A stretch of DNA of 64,000 nt, taken from Chaunax sp. Z400 (taxonomy: Eukaryota; Chordata; Actinopteri; Lophiiformes; Chaunacidae). The notes under the pieces were generated by a model, which was given only the letters and a program-made list of their open reading frames with translations, searched no databases and was not told where the DNA came from. The stretch lies in the NCBI GenBank assembly GCA_037577475.1, contig CM075192.1, positions 7,357,408-7,421,407 of the forward strand, read 5' to 3'. A program made the position numbers and the translations under genes. This document shows positions 11,494-22,368 of this stretch, one piece after another (the first letter of the stretch is position 1; each line of letters starts with the position of its first letter).

Positions 11494-14400
11494 ATGACAC
11501 TAACGATGAGCAAAGGTAACGCTTAGTTATTGAATGGAAGGATAACGCTACATTCAATGTATAACAATTTTTTTTTTTATTTTAAGCTGTCCTTTTATCC
11601 ACAATTCGGCATAATTCACCAAACCGTAATTTATTTGCAAAATGTATCTGCTGTAACAAATAGCTTGTGCTGTTTTCTTCCAAGCTCCAAGGCCCATAAG
11701 CTTGAAAAAACAAAATTACGAGAATGACAGCTGAGTTTGTAAATTAGGCAAATGCCGAATTTTAACATTTTAAAAGGCTAAGAGAAATAGTAGCTTAATC
11801 AAAAAATATTCTGCACACTTAGATCCATGCAAGTATCTTTAATAAATACAAATGCCAGGCTTTTCGGTCACTGCCCCGATGAAGGTCCTGTGTCCGAAAG
11901 CTCGGTATTTGTATTTATTAAAGATACTTGCATGGATCCAAGTGTGCAGAATATTTTTGATTAAAAGGCTACTTGTTAACTTTTCCTATAAAATAAGACA
12001 ATCTACCAGGTACATATTACCACAGATTATAAGACAACATTGGGCCAGTTTTTCAATTATTTACTCATCAGGTATTAATTGATGTAGAAGAGCTGAAACG
12101 ATTAATCATTTAATCAAGTTTAAAGTAAGCCAAAGTACATGAATATTTTTTATGATTGATTTTCCCCCCCCAATCATTTTTAGAAAGCAGAAAATACAAT
12201 TTCAGCTTTTTCTGCCTGAGGATTTGCTGGTTCATCCATCTTATCTCTTATTTAAGGAATATACTAAACTATATGTGTCAGAAATGACTGTAAAGATGCC
12301 ACCTTAGGCTCTTGGACATTATGACGATTTGTCACTATTTTATTATATTTTAGATAGAAAACTTGACAATATTCGTCAAAATAATTGATTGAGTTTTGTT
12401 CCATCCTCTTATCTGTGTTTGTTGATAAAGGTAGATAATTTATTTGTGTATTGCTATTCTTGATTATTATATTATTTACTTAGTCTGGGTATCTGCTCTC
12501 TGGTGCTTTCAGACTGGGCCATTCTTCAGGGTGCTTTCCTCCTGGCTGAGAAGCAGTGTCTCCCCTCGTCCCTTTCCTCAATCCAGAAATCTGACTGGAG
12601 CAGGGTGGGACATCCAGTCCTGGAGGCAATCAGAGGAATATGTGGACAAGATCTTTGTGCAGCTCCGACCACAACGGCTGTCAACTGGATAAAGGAAGTA
12701 GTTTGTGTTGTGTGGCTGAAGCTGCTGTGCAGGGAGACTGGAGAGGATGTAGATATAGCCTGGAGGGAGAATCCTTTCTTCGCCCTTCAGAACGGCCTCC
12801 CTGGGGTCAACCATGTTGTCCTGCTGGAAGTGGTGAGGTCGGTGGCAGCTGGTCGGACATTTGCCAGTTTCCTCTTGTATCTTCCCCAATCTCAGATTTC
12901 TGCTGAGCTTGAAAGGCTAGTGCAGCACATGAGGAGCAGCCCTACTACTGAGGACGATGTCATGCTTTTCCTAGAGGTGTGGTGGGAATTGTGGAAAGGC
13001 AGAGATGGGGAGACAGTGGTGGGAGAGGATAACATAGAAACAAGTTTTGCCAGGCAATTTGCTTGTCTCTCCTCTAAGTCCACCAGTCTGTCTCCACAGG
13101 CTGCCAAGAGGTTAAAGCTAGACCCATCGGAGCTTCCAGCATCATTGCCAAACCCTGATGTCCTGCATATTCTCCTTCATGCACTCAACTACATTAAAGA
13201 TCACGTATCTACAACAGATGTGTGTCTTCAGGCCCTCTCCATTTCTCTTGATGCTCTTTACACAACCTTCCTGATAGACCAGGCAGTTGTACTTCCACCC
13301 AAAGAGAAGATGCACTTCCTGTCCAAAGTCGTTAGCATCGCAGAAATGAATGGTGAGAAACTGAGTCCTGAACTTATTCGGGAGGCTCACAGAGACCTGT
13401 GTGCGTCTCACACACCATCTCGGTTTCAACCCAGCAGGTTGACACTTGGTGAAGCCTTGAAGATTATAACAGAACTTGCTCAGTTTTGGCAAAGCAACGG
13501 GCTTCTGAAAGCCTGTGCCAGTACTCATCCTAGCTACTCAGCTTTCAAACTAAAACAAAGTGTAGAGAGAGTCCTGGCAGCTCTTCAAAAACCAGATGTG
13601 TCAGAAACTATAACCAAAATACAAGATCAAGAGACTGAGGAGAGTATCCTGAGACGTTTGTGGGAGTCGCTGGCTTTCCCTTCTGTTGAGAGCACGCCTG
13701 AGGTGAACACGAGGGTGGCTGCGATCATCATCACTCAGCGCCTGGACGACTATCAGAACTTTGCTGCGTTATTTGCCACTGAGAAGAGTTGGGCTGCCTG
13801 TGATGAGCACTGGATGGACTGCCTAGAAAAGAACCAAGCAGCCTTCCAGCAGTGCGACACACTAATCAAACTGGCCTCTACCCTCATGAGTAAACTCCAC
13901 AGCAAGGGCACGAATGTGAGCCACTGCAGGAGGCTGATGAAGATCATTTCTGACATTTTCTCTGCACTTTCCTTAGAAGACAAGAACAGAGCACTGGCTG
14001 CCATGTTGAAATTGTCCAGCAGGGGCTTCTTTGGGTGCTCTGTCCCCTCTGCTGTGACTGACGGGTTTGAGCAGGAGCTCAACATGGCCTTCAACTGCAT
14101 CATCCAAGGAGGGGGTGGCGCAGCAGCATCACAGGGAAATCTGAACACAGCGGTCTCTTTAGTAGCAAGAGTTGCGTTTCAGAACCCAGAGGCTGCTTTG
14201 AGGTCTTGTTGTTATTCGGCTGTTTTCAATAAAGGTGCCTCCGCTTTTATAGTCAAGATCCTGCAGCAGCTGCCTGGACTCAGAGGACAGAGGGAAGGAG
14301 AAGATGAGGCTCAGTGTGATGAAGCGATAAAAGAGCAAGACAGTTCAGTTGAAGGAAAGGATACTCTGAGTGGCAGCCGTCTACTCTGTAGGGGTCTGCA

Positions 14401-17400
14401 GGAAATAATCAAGACCAAATCGTTGTCACCTGGTGAAAAAGAGCAGTTCCTCAAGTGTCTGGGTGAGTTGATGATACCTGTCATGACAGTTGAGGGAGAA
14501 GAGAGGAAGCAAAGCTTTCTGCTACCTCAGGAGGTCGTGAGCATCTTCGTCCTGCCGAACCTCTCCACTACAGGTGAGTGTCCTGTGATCCTCATGCTTT
14601 TTAGCTTTATAGACTGCTAATTTATCTCATTCCAGACTAAAATCGTAGTGTATGAATCCTCTCTGTTCAAATAGTGTGCTTAAACATCCGATTAATGACA
14701 CAGACCATGCACAGGGACCAGATTGTGGCGGTATCTACTGTACGCCTTCGGTAACTTGTGTTTTTGAACAAATGCATCCATAGCACTGTGTATCCTGATA
14801 TCATCAACACCTTTAAGAGCACACAGTTACTATTGATTTGTAATAGAAGTGTATCAATTAAAAATAGTTGTTTTATGTATACAAATATGTATTCTGCAAA
14901 AAGTAAAGCATAATGTACAGCTGCAACAACATTTAAGGTTGTTTTGTCAGATGGTGACAGACTTCATGGATAACAGATGTATATAATGATCGGGTCCACC
15001 ATAATATACACTGCTCAGAAACATTAAGGGAACACTTAAATCCCACATCAGATCTTGATGAACAAATGATTCAAGTTGAAAATCTTTACTGATGTACATT
15101 GTATAATTAGTTGAGAACAAAATGACGTAACAACGGTCAATGGAAACCAAAATCAGCAACCAATGAGGGCTGGATTCAAAATCACACCCCAAAAAAAATT
15201 GAAATCACAGGCTGATTCAATGTGTGTGAATTTCATCACAGCAACTCATAATGTGACTCAGTAGTGTGTTTGTCCCCTGTGTGCCTGTATGCACTCCTGA
15301 CAACGTCTGGTCATGCTCCTGATGAGTTGGTGGATGATGTCCTTGGGGATCTCCTCCCAGACCTGGATCAGGGCATCAGTGAGCTCCTGGACAGTCTGTG
15401 GCTGTACTTTAAGGTGTCGGATGCACCGATACATAACGTCTCATAGGTGATCAATTGGATTTAGGTCAGGGGAACGTGAGGCCAGTCAATGGCATCAATG
15501 CCTTCGTCATCCAGGACCTGCCTACACACTCTGGCCACATGAGGCCGGGCATTATCCTGCACCAGGAGGAACCCAGGGCCCACTGCACCAGGAGGAACCC
15601 AGGGCCCACTGCACCAGCGTAAGTTCTGTCAATCACTCTGAGGATTTCATCCCAATACCTAACAGCAGTCAGGGTACCGTTGGCTATGACATGGAGGTCT
15701 GTGAGACCCTCCAAGGATCTGCCTCCCCAGACCATCACTGATCCACTGCCAAACCGGTCATGCTGGATGATGTTACAGCAGCATAACATTCACCACGGCG
15801 TCTCCTGACTCTCAATGGCAGACCTGCCAACTCTGGTGTTCTCTGATGAATACCAATCGAGCTGCACGATGCTGGGCTATGAGCACAGGTCCCACTAGAG
15901 GACGTCGGCCCTCATGCCACCCTCATTGGAGTCTGTTTCTGACAGTTTGGTCAGAAACATGCGGTCATTCAGGGCTCTGGCAGTTCTCCTCCTGTTCCTC
16001 CTCACACAAAGGAGCAGATACCAGTCCTGCTGCTGGGTTGATGCCCTTCTCCTTCCTGTCCAGCTCTCCTCATGTAACGGCCGGTCTCCTGGTATCTCCT
16101 CCATGCTCTTGAGACTGTGCTGGGAGACACAGCAAACCTTCTTGCAACCACATGTATGGATGTACCATCCTGGAGGAGCTGGACTACCTGTGCAACCTGA
16201 TTGGGCTGCAGGTACCACCTCATGCTACCAGTAGAGAGAAGAACACTAGCAAAAAGGATAAGGAGAGAAAAATTATCTGTAGCCACCACATGTGAAACCA
16301 TTCTCTTTTTGGAGGTTGTCTTGCTTTTTCCTCTCCATCACACCTGTTGTCATTTTCATTTGCATCAAAGCAAGTGAAACTGATTTACATTTACATCTGT
16401 CATTTGTGCTTCCTATGTGGACAGATTGATATCCCTGAAGTTTAACTGACTTCGTGTTATACTGTGATGATTAAGCATTCCCTTATTTTTGTTTAGCAGG
16501 GTATATTCAGGCCACAGAGAAAATGACATTCAGAAAATAAAGTCTAAAAAAATCTAACGTGTAGAAAAAGTTATAACAGTATAGGAATGAGGTCTAATGA
16601 AGAATTTATCTAAAAACAAAAATTCTTAGGTTTCATAGAACATCATATCAAGAAAAAAATCATGATGTAATTGTAATAAACAAGAAAATCTGAAAAACTA
16701 ATCTGAAATCCTGAAATGCTCTGTAGAGCTGCAGTGTTGGGTGTTAATTATCTGTGGATTCATCACTGCAAGCAACAATTTTCACATTACATGTAGTCTT
16801 TTAATCTATAATTAATGTAAAAATATGGTTTATCTGATATCACTGTGTTGGTGTCCAGGACTGCCAGCCACCATTGCAACTAAACAAAAAGCGTCAGACA
16901 TCAGGTTGTGGAGGTTGAATGAGTTCAACTCAGGATTTTCACTCTCTAGACCAGGGTTTGCATCACGGTGTGTTATTTTTAGATTTAGCTATTATTTTCA
17001 TTTTTTGGTACATTTGCAGTTTTGTTGCTGTGACATTACAACAACAAAAAACACGGTTTACAGTTACAATGACAATCTGGAGCAATTTTAATTCTGATGT
17101 TGTAGGAACAACACTGACATTAGTGTAGCTTTAAGGAGTCTGTGAAAAATATGTATTTAAAGTTTGTGTTTATGTAAAGAAAATACTTTTGACTCTGTCT
17201 GCTCCAACATATTTCTTTACAATCCCACCAGGTCAAGGCTCCTGTGATTTAGAGCTGAGTCTGCAGCTACTCCACACTGCGTTGTCAGTGGACGTCCAGG
17301 ACACAGACTCGTCTCCCCACTGGGTGTTAGACTGCTCTCCCTTTCCCCTCCTCTATGTCCTGGCCCAGCTGCACAATCAGACTCTTAGGTTTGTATGATG

Positions 17401-20274
17401 TATGTGTTTTTATGGCATTCAATCCAGATCCACATACCCTCTGTGATTCCATTATTTTCTTTCTTTAAGTTACTCGCCCTTGATTTCAACACACACCCAT
17501 CCAAATCTCCTCTAGGTATTGGGAACAGCCACCGGAGGGCACCGCCCACATATCCATGGAAACCAAGGAGCTGCTGGTGTCACTTCTGACCACAATGGGG
17601 CAAGTGATGGGTGCAGAAGTGGCGGCCGCCCCCAGCAGCTGGTCCAGAGCTCTGTTCTGGCTCTACAACAAGGTGGAGAAACTGGATTGGACCGTTCGTT
17701 TCCACTTAAAGCCAGTTTGGGGGGAGCACTTTAAAAACGAGGTTCCCTCAGCTCTGCTGACTGTGTGCGATCTACCTGAGCAGGTAAGAACTCCACTCAC
17801 AGCTGAGGATTGTCCATCATGAGCATGGATATTGACTTATTTCCATACTTGTTAACTCTTACGGAATGCCCTCAAGTCCTACGAATTTTCTGCATTTCAA
17901 CCTCCAGAAATTCATCAGATGAAGGGGTGATTGTGGTTTAGGGGCTAAGAGCAGTCGTCCACTTATCAGGCCGGTGGTTCGATCCCCAGTTCCTTGTTCA
18001 AGTATCCTTGAGCAAGATACTGAACCCCAAATTGCTCCCTCTTAATCAGTTAATGTAAAATGAATAACTTTAATAACATGAACTGTTTTGATAATCAAAT
18101 GATCATGTTGGTGAAATGAAGACCTTTGACTGTGAGGAATTGTAGCAGTCATTTTCTCACCCTAATAAAGACAAAATGATTTATCAGTTAATCCCCCCCA
18201 AAAGAATTACCAGCAGATTAATCTTTGATGAAAATAATAATTTGCTGCAGTTCTATAAATGAGCCATTTGCATCAGTAAATGGACATGGAATACTTGTAT
18301 ATTACATTTTAACATTGCTCGTCGTGGTGACCCATGTTTTCCCCGTTGTAGCCATGAGTGTGTTCACTTAAAGGATGCAGTGTGTGCAGCATGTGACCAA
18401 TCATTAACATGGACGGGTCTACTGGCAGCAGAGCAGTATACGCAGTATACACCTAGATCAAAACTACAATACAAACAAATATAATAAGAAGAAGTTAAAC
18501 ACATCATCCAGACTGAGATATACAGCTGGAGCTGCCAAATGCAGGAAGGACAAAAAAGTCCTCTGTATATCTGAAAATCAGTAAACTTCTATCACTGCTC
18601 CATCATTAGGGCACAAAGGGATATGGCTATAATAGTATTTGTTCATCTCATCATTGTTTGCTTGGATGTATTTTTATGCCATATGTCTTACAGCCTTGTT
18701 CCTTAAGATTCAGTCCCTGCGGTGTCAAACAGACTTGGCAGCAAATAAAATGTAGATGAAATCAGTAATTTAAAGCAGCACTTTCAGTAGTTATTAGTCA
18801 AACACGTAAAAGGCTTTAGTGTTTCAGTCAGTCTCTGATGTAGGATGATATCCGTCCACAAAAACAGAATGAAAAGACTCTGACAGGGAAAAGAGGATTG
18901 GAGGGGTCCTCTGCCTCTGGTCTGAATCAGATTTCATCATTTGTGTGTCATGTTTAGTGGTGCCTTGTTTTTTTCTGTTCCACACTATTCCTGCTAATGT
19001 GATTGTTCACATCCATCTGTCCCTCTGTAGGAGTGGTCAGGGCTAGACTTGCCTCAGTATGGCCAGGGTACAGGTCTTTTGCCCTGGATGGAGTGCTGCT
19101 CTATATCGGACTCCCTGCAGTCCACCATGTTGTGTCATCTGTCTGTGGACCTCCGCCGGCTCGACCACGTCGCCATGTTCAGCAAAGGCCTGCTGGTGGC
19201 TCTGACCCAGACCCTACCCTGTTGCTCCGTCTCCCAGTGGTCCAGACTGTTGAGAGTCCTCAGGGAGCTCATCACCTCCGGCCGTCTCCACATTCCCTTC
19301 TCGCTAGAGTACGTGGATCATCTGCCCCTCCTGGATCTGAGGAGGTTTTCGTGTGAACTCCGTATGTCTGTCCTTCTGCTTCGAGTCCTTCAGCTGCTCT
19401 GTGGTTCAAGCTGTTCTCACTGGCTGACAGTGGGTGGCTGGGAACACGTTGGCCGGTTATACGCCCACGCTGTGAGGGAGATAATGAGCTCCCTTAGAGC
19501 CAAGCTGCCTCACCCTTCGGCTGCTGCTTCAATGCCAGCGTCTGGAGACCCTAATACTTCATGCACTTCAGTCAAATCAGCTAATACGTCCTCAGACTCT
19601 CAGACAGACATGCAAGATGATGGCTGTCTGACATCAAAACAGTCACAAATGGAGGAGGAGGTGGAGCCTGTTCCCAGCCAGGAAGTCCTTTTTGTACTCA
19701 GCCAGCTCTTCTGCCATGTTCAGCACATCCAGGTATGAAATATTAACAATAATATCATAGCTGCTGAGAATTTGAGCATCTGATCGGCTGTGAAGTGTGA
19801 TTTTACTTTCACTAACCAGACACCTATTAATAACAAGTGTTGCATGTGCAGTTCTTAAACTGTACCCCCAGTTAATGATAAGAGCTAGGCTTATTGGTCT
19901 AAGTACCACTAATAATAATAATAGATAGTAAGATATCCATACGTTTATAAATGTAACATTGTAAACTTGTCAGGTGTGCCTGACATAGTGTAATTTAGCT
20001 AACTGGATTCTTGAAAGTTAAAATGCTGATATTTTCTACTTCCTCCTCTCAGGTGATGATGCCAGGAGGCCAGTGTGATCCGTTGTTCCTCTCCAGTCTG
20101 GAGATCCTCAGCCACTATGAGGCCATCATGGCCGCTTTCCCAGACAGCAGCAACCCGCTGGAGAGCGACAACACCCGACACTTCTTCTCCACCATCACAG
20201 ACAACCTGGAGAACCAGGAGATGAAGGCTGTTCTGCAGCAGAAGATCTCTCAGCTTGTGTCATCGGCAGCTTAA
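11494..20274 (+). CDS. gemin4: Gem-associated protein 4 (SMN complex subunit), 6 exons, about 1143 aa
   Basis: Coding exons: 11494-11515, 12513-14573, 17232-17388, 17516-17783, 19031-19732, 20053-20274, all GT-AG with phases that join. Gemin4 is part of the SMN complex, which loads Sm proteins on snRNAs; it partners with Gemin3 (DDX20) in cytoplasm and nuclear gems. It has no catalytic domain. Recognition rests on collinear similarity to human GEMIN4, for example GAFLLAEK, KSDWSRVGHP, the WWELWK segment, ATEKSWAACDEHW, LDWTVRFHLKP, GTGLLPWMECC and IPFSLEYV. The start is a 22-base first exon (MTLTMSK) whose phase-1 end joins the DWAILQGAF codons; an earlier in-frame start at 12503 is a GTG inside the splice acceptor region and was discarded. 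Exon 5 carries a Ser/Thr/Asp/Glu-rich insertion of about 45 residues (near residues 1005-1050) that human lacks. The tail ends ISQLVSSAA. Confidence 0.93.
11797..11962. repeat. Foldback (hairpin) element in gemin4 intron 1
   Basis: Two arms of about 73 bases (11797-11870 and 11890-11962) are near-perfect inverted copies around a loop of about 19 bases. The arms share GATCCATGCAAGTATCTTTA and its complement. The flanks also resemble each other in inverted orientation (TAGCTT and AAGGCTA). This looks like a MITE-type foldback element; no coding capacity is visible. Confidence 0.75.
15009..16501 (-). mobile_element. Tc1/mariner-type transposon, inactive, in gemin4 intron 2
   Basis: The element is about 1.49 kb. 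Its left end begins CACTGCTCAGAAACATTAAG and its right end is the imperfect inverted copy (read on minus, CCCTGCTAAACAAAAATAAG); both ends are flanked by TA, the Tc1/mariner target site. On the minus strand, fragments of a transposase are readable: a helix-turn-helix part (QVVQLLQDGTSIHVVARRF, FAVSPSTVSRAWRRYQETG) near 16.2-16.1 kb and a DDE part (GSGSVMVWGG) near 15.74 kb. The reading frame is broken several times. A 26-base tandem duplication (GCACCAGGAGGAACCC unit) sits near 15557-15612. Confidence 0.88.
17925..18062 (+). repeat. tRNA-derived SINE fragment in gemin4 intron 4
   Basis: A box-A-like stretch (GGTTTAGGGGCTAAGAG) and a box B (GGTTCGATCCC) are spaced as in a tRNA-derived RNA polymerase III promoter. 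They are followed by the teleost SINE body TCCTTGAGCAAGATACTGAA and CCCCAAATTGCTCCC. The cloverleaf is too degraded for a functional tRNA gene. Confidence 0.75.
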
Positions 20275-20435
20275 GAAACAGATTTTTGGTTTTTCCAGTG
20301 GAGCATTTGGCTTCTCAAATGCTCAAAATTCATTCTTCTCAGCTTGTCTGTTGATTAAATATGTCCATAATTTCACTTGTCAGTATCATATGCTGTACTT
20401 AGATAATTTACAGAGTGATGAGTAAGGAATCAGTA

Positions 20436-20571
20436 AATAAATAGCCAATATTTCACACCAAATGGCTTTTTTTTGTCCCTTTTCAGTAATATTTTGCTTT
20501 GAAATTGAATTGTTAAGAGGTTCTTGAACAGGATGTGGTGGCAAATTAAACTTGGGTTGTGCATTAATAAA
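20436..20571 (+). terminator. Poly(A) signals of gemin4
   Basis: Two AATAAA hexamers lie downstream of the gemin4 stop, at 20436-20441 and 20566-20571, about 160 and 290 bases after it. Either could end the transcript. The interval ends well before the convergent tlcd3a gene. Confidence 0.5.
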
Positions 20572-20635
20572 AATCTGACAATACCACATGTATCACAATA
20601 CAGGGGTTATTCAATATACACTATAAGCAAGCTGA

Positions 20636-20900
20636 TGTCATAGGCCTGTGTCCTTTGGGTTTACACTAGCAATATGTGCTTAGTTCTTTTCTCAGTTGAC
20701 ATTGTGTTGCAGTAGAAGAGTCAAAGATGGATGACAACACTGCCATCTAGCTGTCAGGGGTTTAACCACAACACAAAGGAACCACAGCTACAAATATTTA
20801 CACGTAAACTTATTTAGAAATCTAATGTTTTTGAGAATCAATTCAGCATCACAAAACATGATATTCAAATGTATCAATATTTACTTACAACCCTACTGTA
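20636..20900. repeat. Dispersed repeat, copy 2 (partner at 4525-4755)
   Basis: The segment matches 4525-4755 over most of its length, sharing AGGCCTGTGTC, GATATGTGCT-like, ATCTAGCTGT and GGGGTTTAA blocks and a common TTTTTGAG-ATCAAT segment. It lies in the gemin4 3' flank. The family is unnamed here; a non-autonomous DNA transposon is likely. Confidence 0.6.
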
Positions 20901-21299
20901 CATCTGGGACATGCATACATAGCACTATCCACTCGCTGCTAGCATCAAACATTACAGAACACAATTGCAATCAAAACAACTAAATTTAATACAAAAATAT
21001 ATTATAAAAATCTTTGCACTTTACCTAGGCAGTTTTATCAGGGGAACAGCAGACAAAATTACTGAGCATTTTGACAGAGTGCAGGACAAACTATATGACA
21101 GTCAGGACACAGGTGGGGTAGGCCTATTGTAAAAATATTTGTACTCAAAACACTCAGTCTTGAATGTTTTTCCTCACAGTGGTTCTAATATATTGACCAA
21201 CAGAATAAATGCATTTTTTTATGTCATGCCATCCTGTTCATATTAAATATCAAAGGCAAATTACGGTTCAGAAAAATCATTTTTGTGTAGATTAGTGGT

Positions 21300-22250
21300 T
21301 TGTGGTTTTTGCCTTAGTGTTTACAAGTCAAGAAGTTTGGATGGTGAGACAGAGAACAAAAACAGTCACTACTTGAGTGTCTACCTCCAGCATTTATCAC
21401 TCCTTTACACCTCCTGAATTGATAAGATTTTATTCTGGACTTGTAGGATGACATGCCATTCTTCTTGCAGTGCTGTGACAAGTTGTTCATGTGTCGCTGG
21501 AGCAGCATCTCTCCGTCTCACCCAGTGATCCAGAACATCCCACAGATGCTCTATTGGGTTGAGATCTGGTGAATATGCTGGCCAAGGAAGGACAGCGACA
21601 TTGTTCTGGTCCAGGTAGGCTACTCCTGACAGACATGAGCCACATGTGGTCTGGCATTGTCCTGCATGATTACTGTATCCTGGGAATGAGATGTGGACCT
21701 AGGACTGTATTTCGGTAATGGATGGCTGCTGGTGTACCGTGAATGTGGACAAGTTCTGACCGTCATCAATTAGCATTGGCTCCCCACATCATGACACCAC
21801 CACCAAACGATCCACTTCCTGGTTCTATACGACAGGATAGCGGTCGCCGTGGCGATGGTACAAACGCCAACGACCACTAGCTGTGTACAAGATTAATTCG
21901 GACTTGTCACTCAATGTTATCTCCGTCCACTTTGTAATCAGCCATAACATCTGGAACATCTGTGCTGCACGTGTCTGCAGAGTTCAGACCATCATCATCA
22001 TCAGCATCCCAACTACCCGTTCACGTAAGATTTTTCAGGAATTGTGGCATCGTCAGTTGTTTCTCTAGGACGTTACTTAGACCCACTAAATTATTACCGT
22101 GGCCAGGTCTTTTCAATCATGCAGAAAAAAATCTCACCAACATCATTGTTTATTCTGAAATGCGCCAATGACTGTTATTTCGATGTTATGACTAAATGAT
22201 GGATATTCATGATTTAACATGTTTTGGTTGTGGGTACTTAAAAAAGTCTA
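21300..22250 (-). mobile_element. Degenerate Tc1-like transposon between gemin4 and tlcd3a
   Basis: On the minus strand the C-terminal part of a Tc1-type transposase is readable near 21.6-21.3 kb: GSGGGVMMWGANAN-like residues, then SPDLNPIEHLWDVLDHW-like codons, and HEQLVTALQ-like codons with the frame broken. The plus strand shows the complement ATGCTCTATTGGGTTGAGAT. Terminal repeats could not be fixed, so the ends are approximate. The element is clearly dead. Confidence 0.7.
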
Positions 22251-22343
22251 TTCAGTGTTTGTTGCAGTAGATTAGGGCTAGTGAGTAGAAATTACAGGTT
22301 TTTTTTAAAATTATGCAATTCCACTGTTGCTCAGCATATTAAC

Positions 22344-22349
22344 TTTATT
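22344..22349 (-). terminator. Candidate poly(A) signal of tlcd3a
   Basis: AATAAA on the minus strand, about 20 bases beyond the TGA at 22371-22369. Use of this site would give a very short 3' UTR, so a more distal site is possible. Confidence 0.4.
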
Positions 22350-22368
22350 TTATAAAGAGGTGGACTCT

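Noticed and set aside
12503..12512. Start of gemin4 at 12503 as a single long exon
   Set aside because: The codon is GTG and lies in the splice acceptor region (TGCTTTCAG). A phase-matched 22-base first exon with ATG at 11494 explains the N-terminus better.
17925..18062. Functional tRNA gene
   Set aside because: Box A and B are present but the stems do not pair and the SINE body follows; kept only as a SINE.
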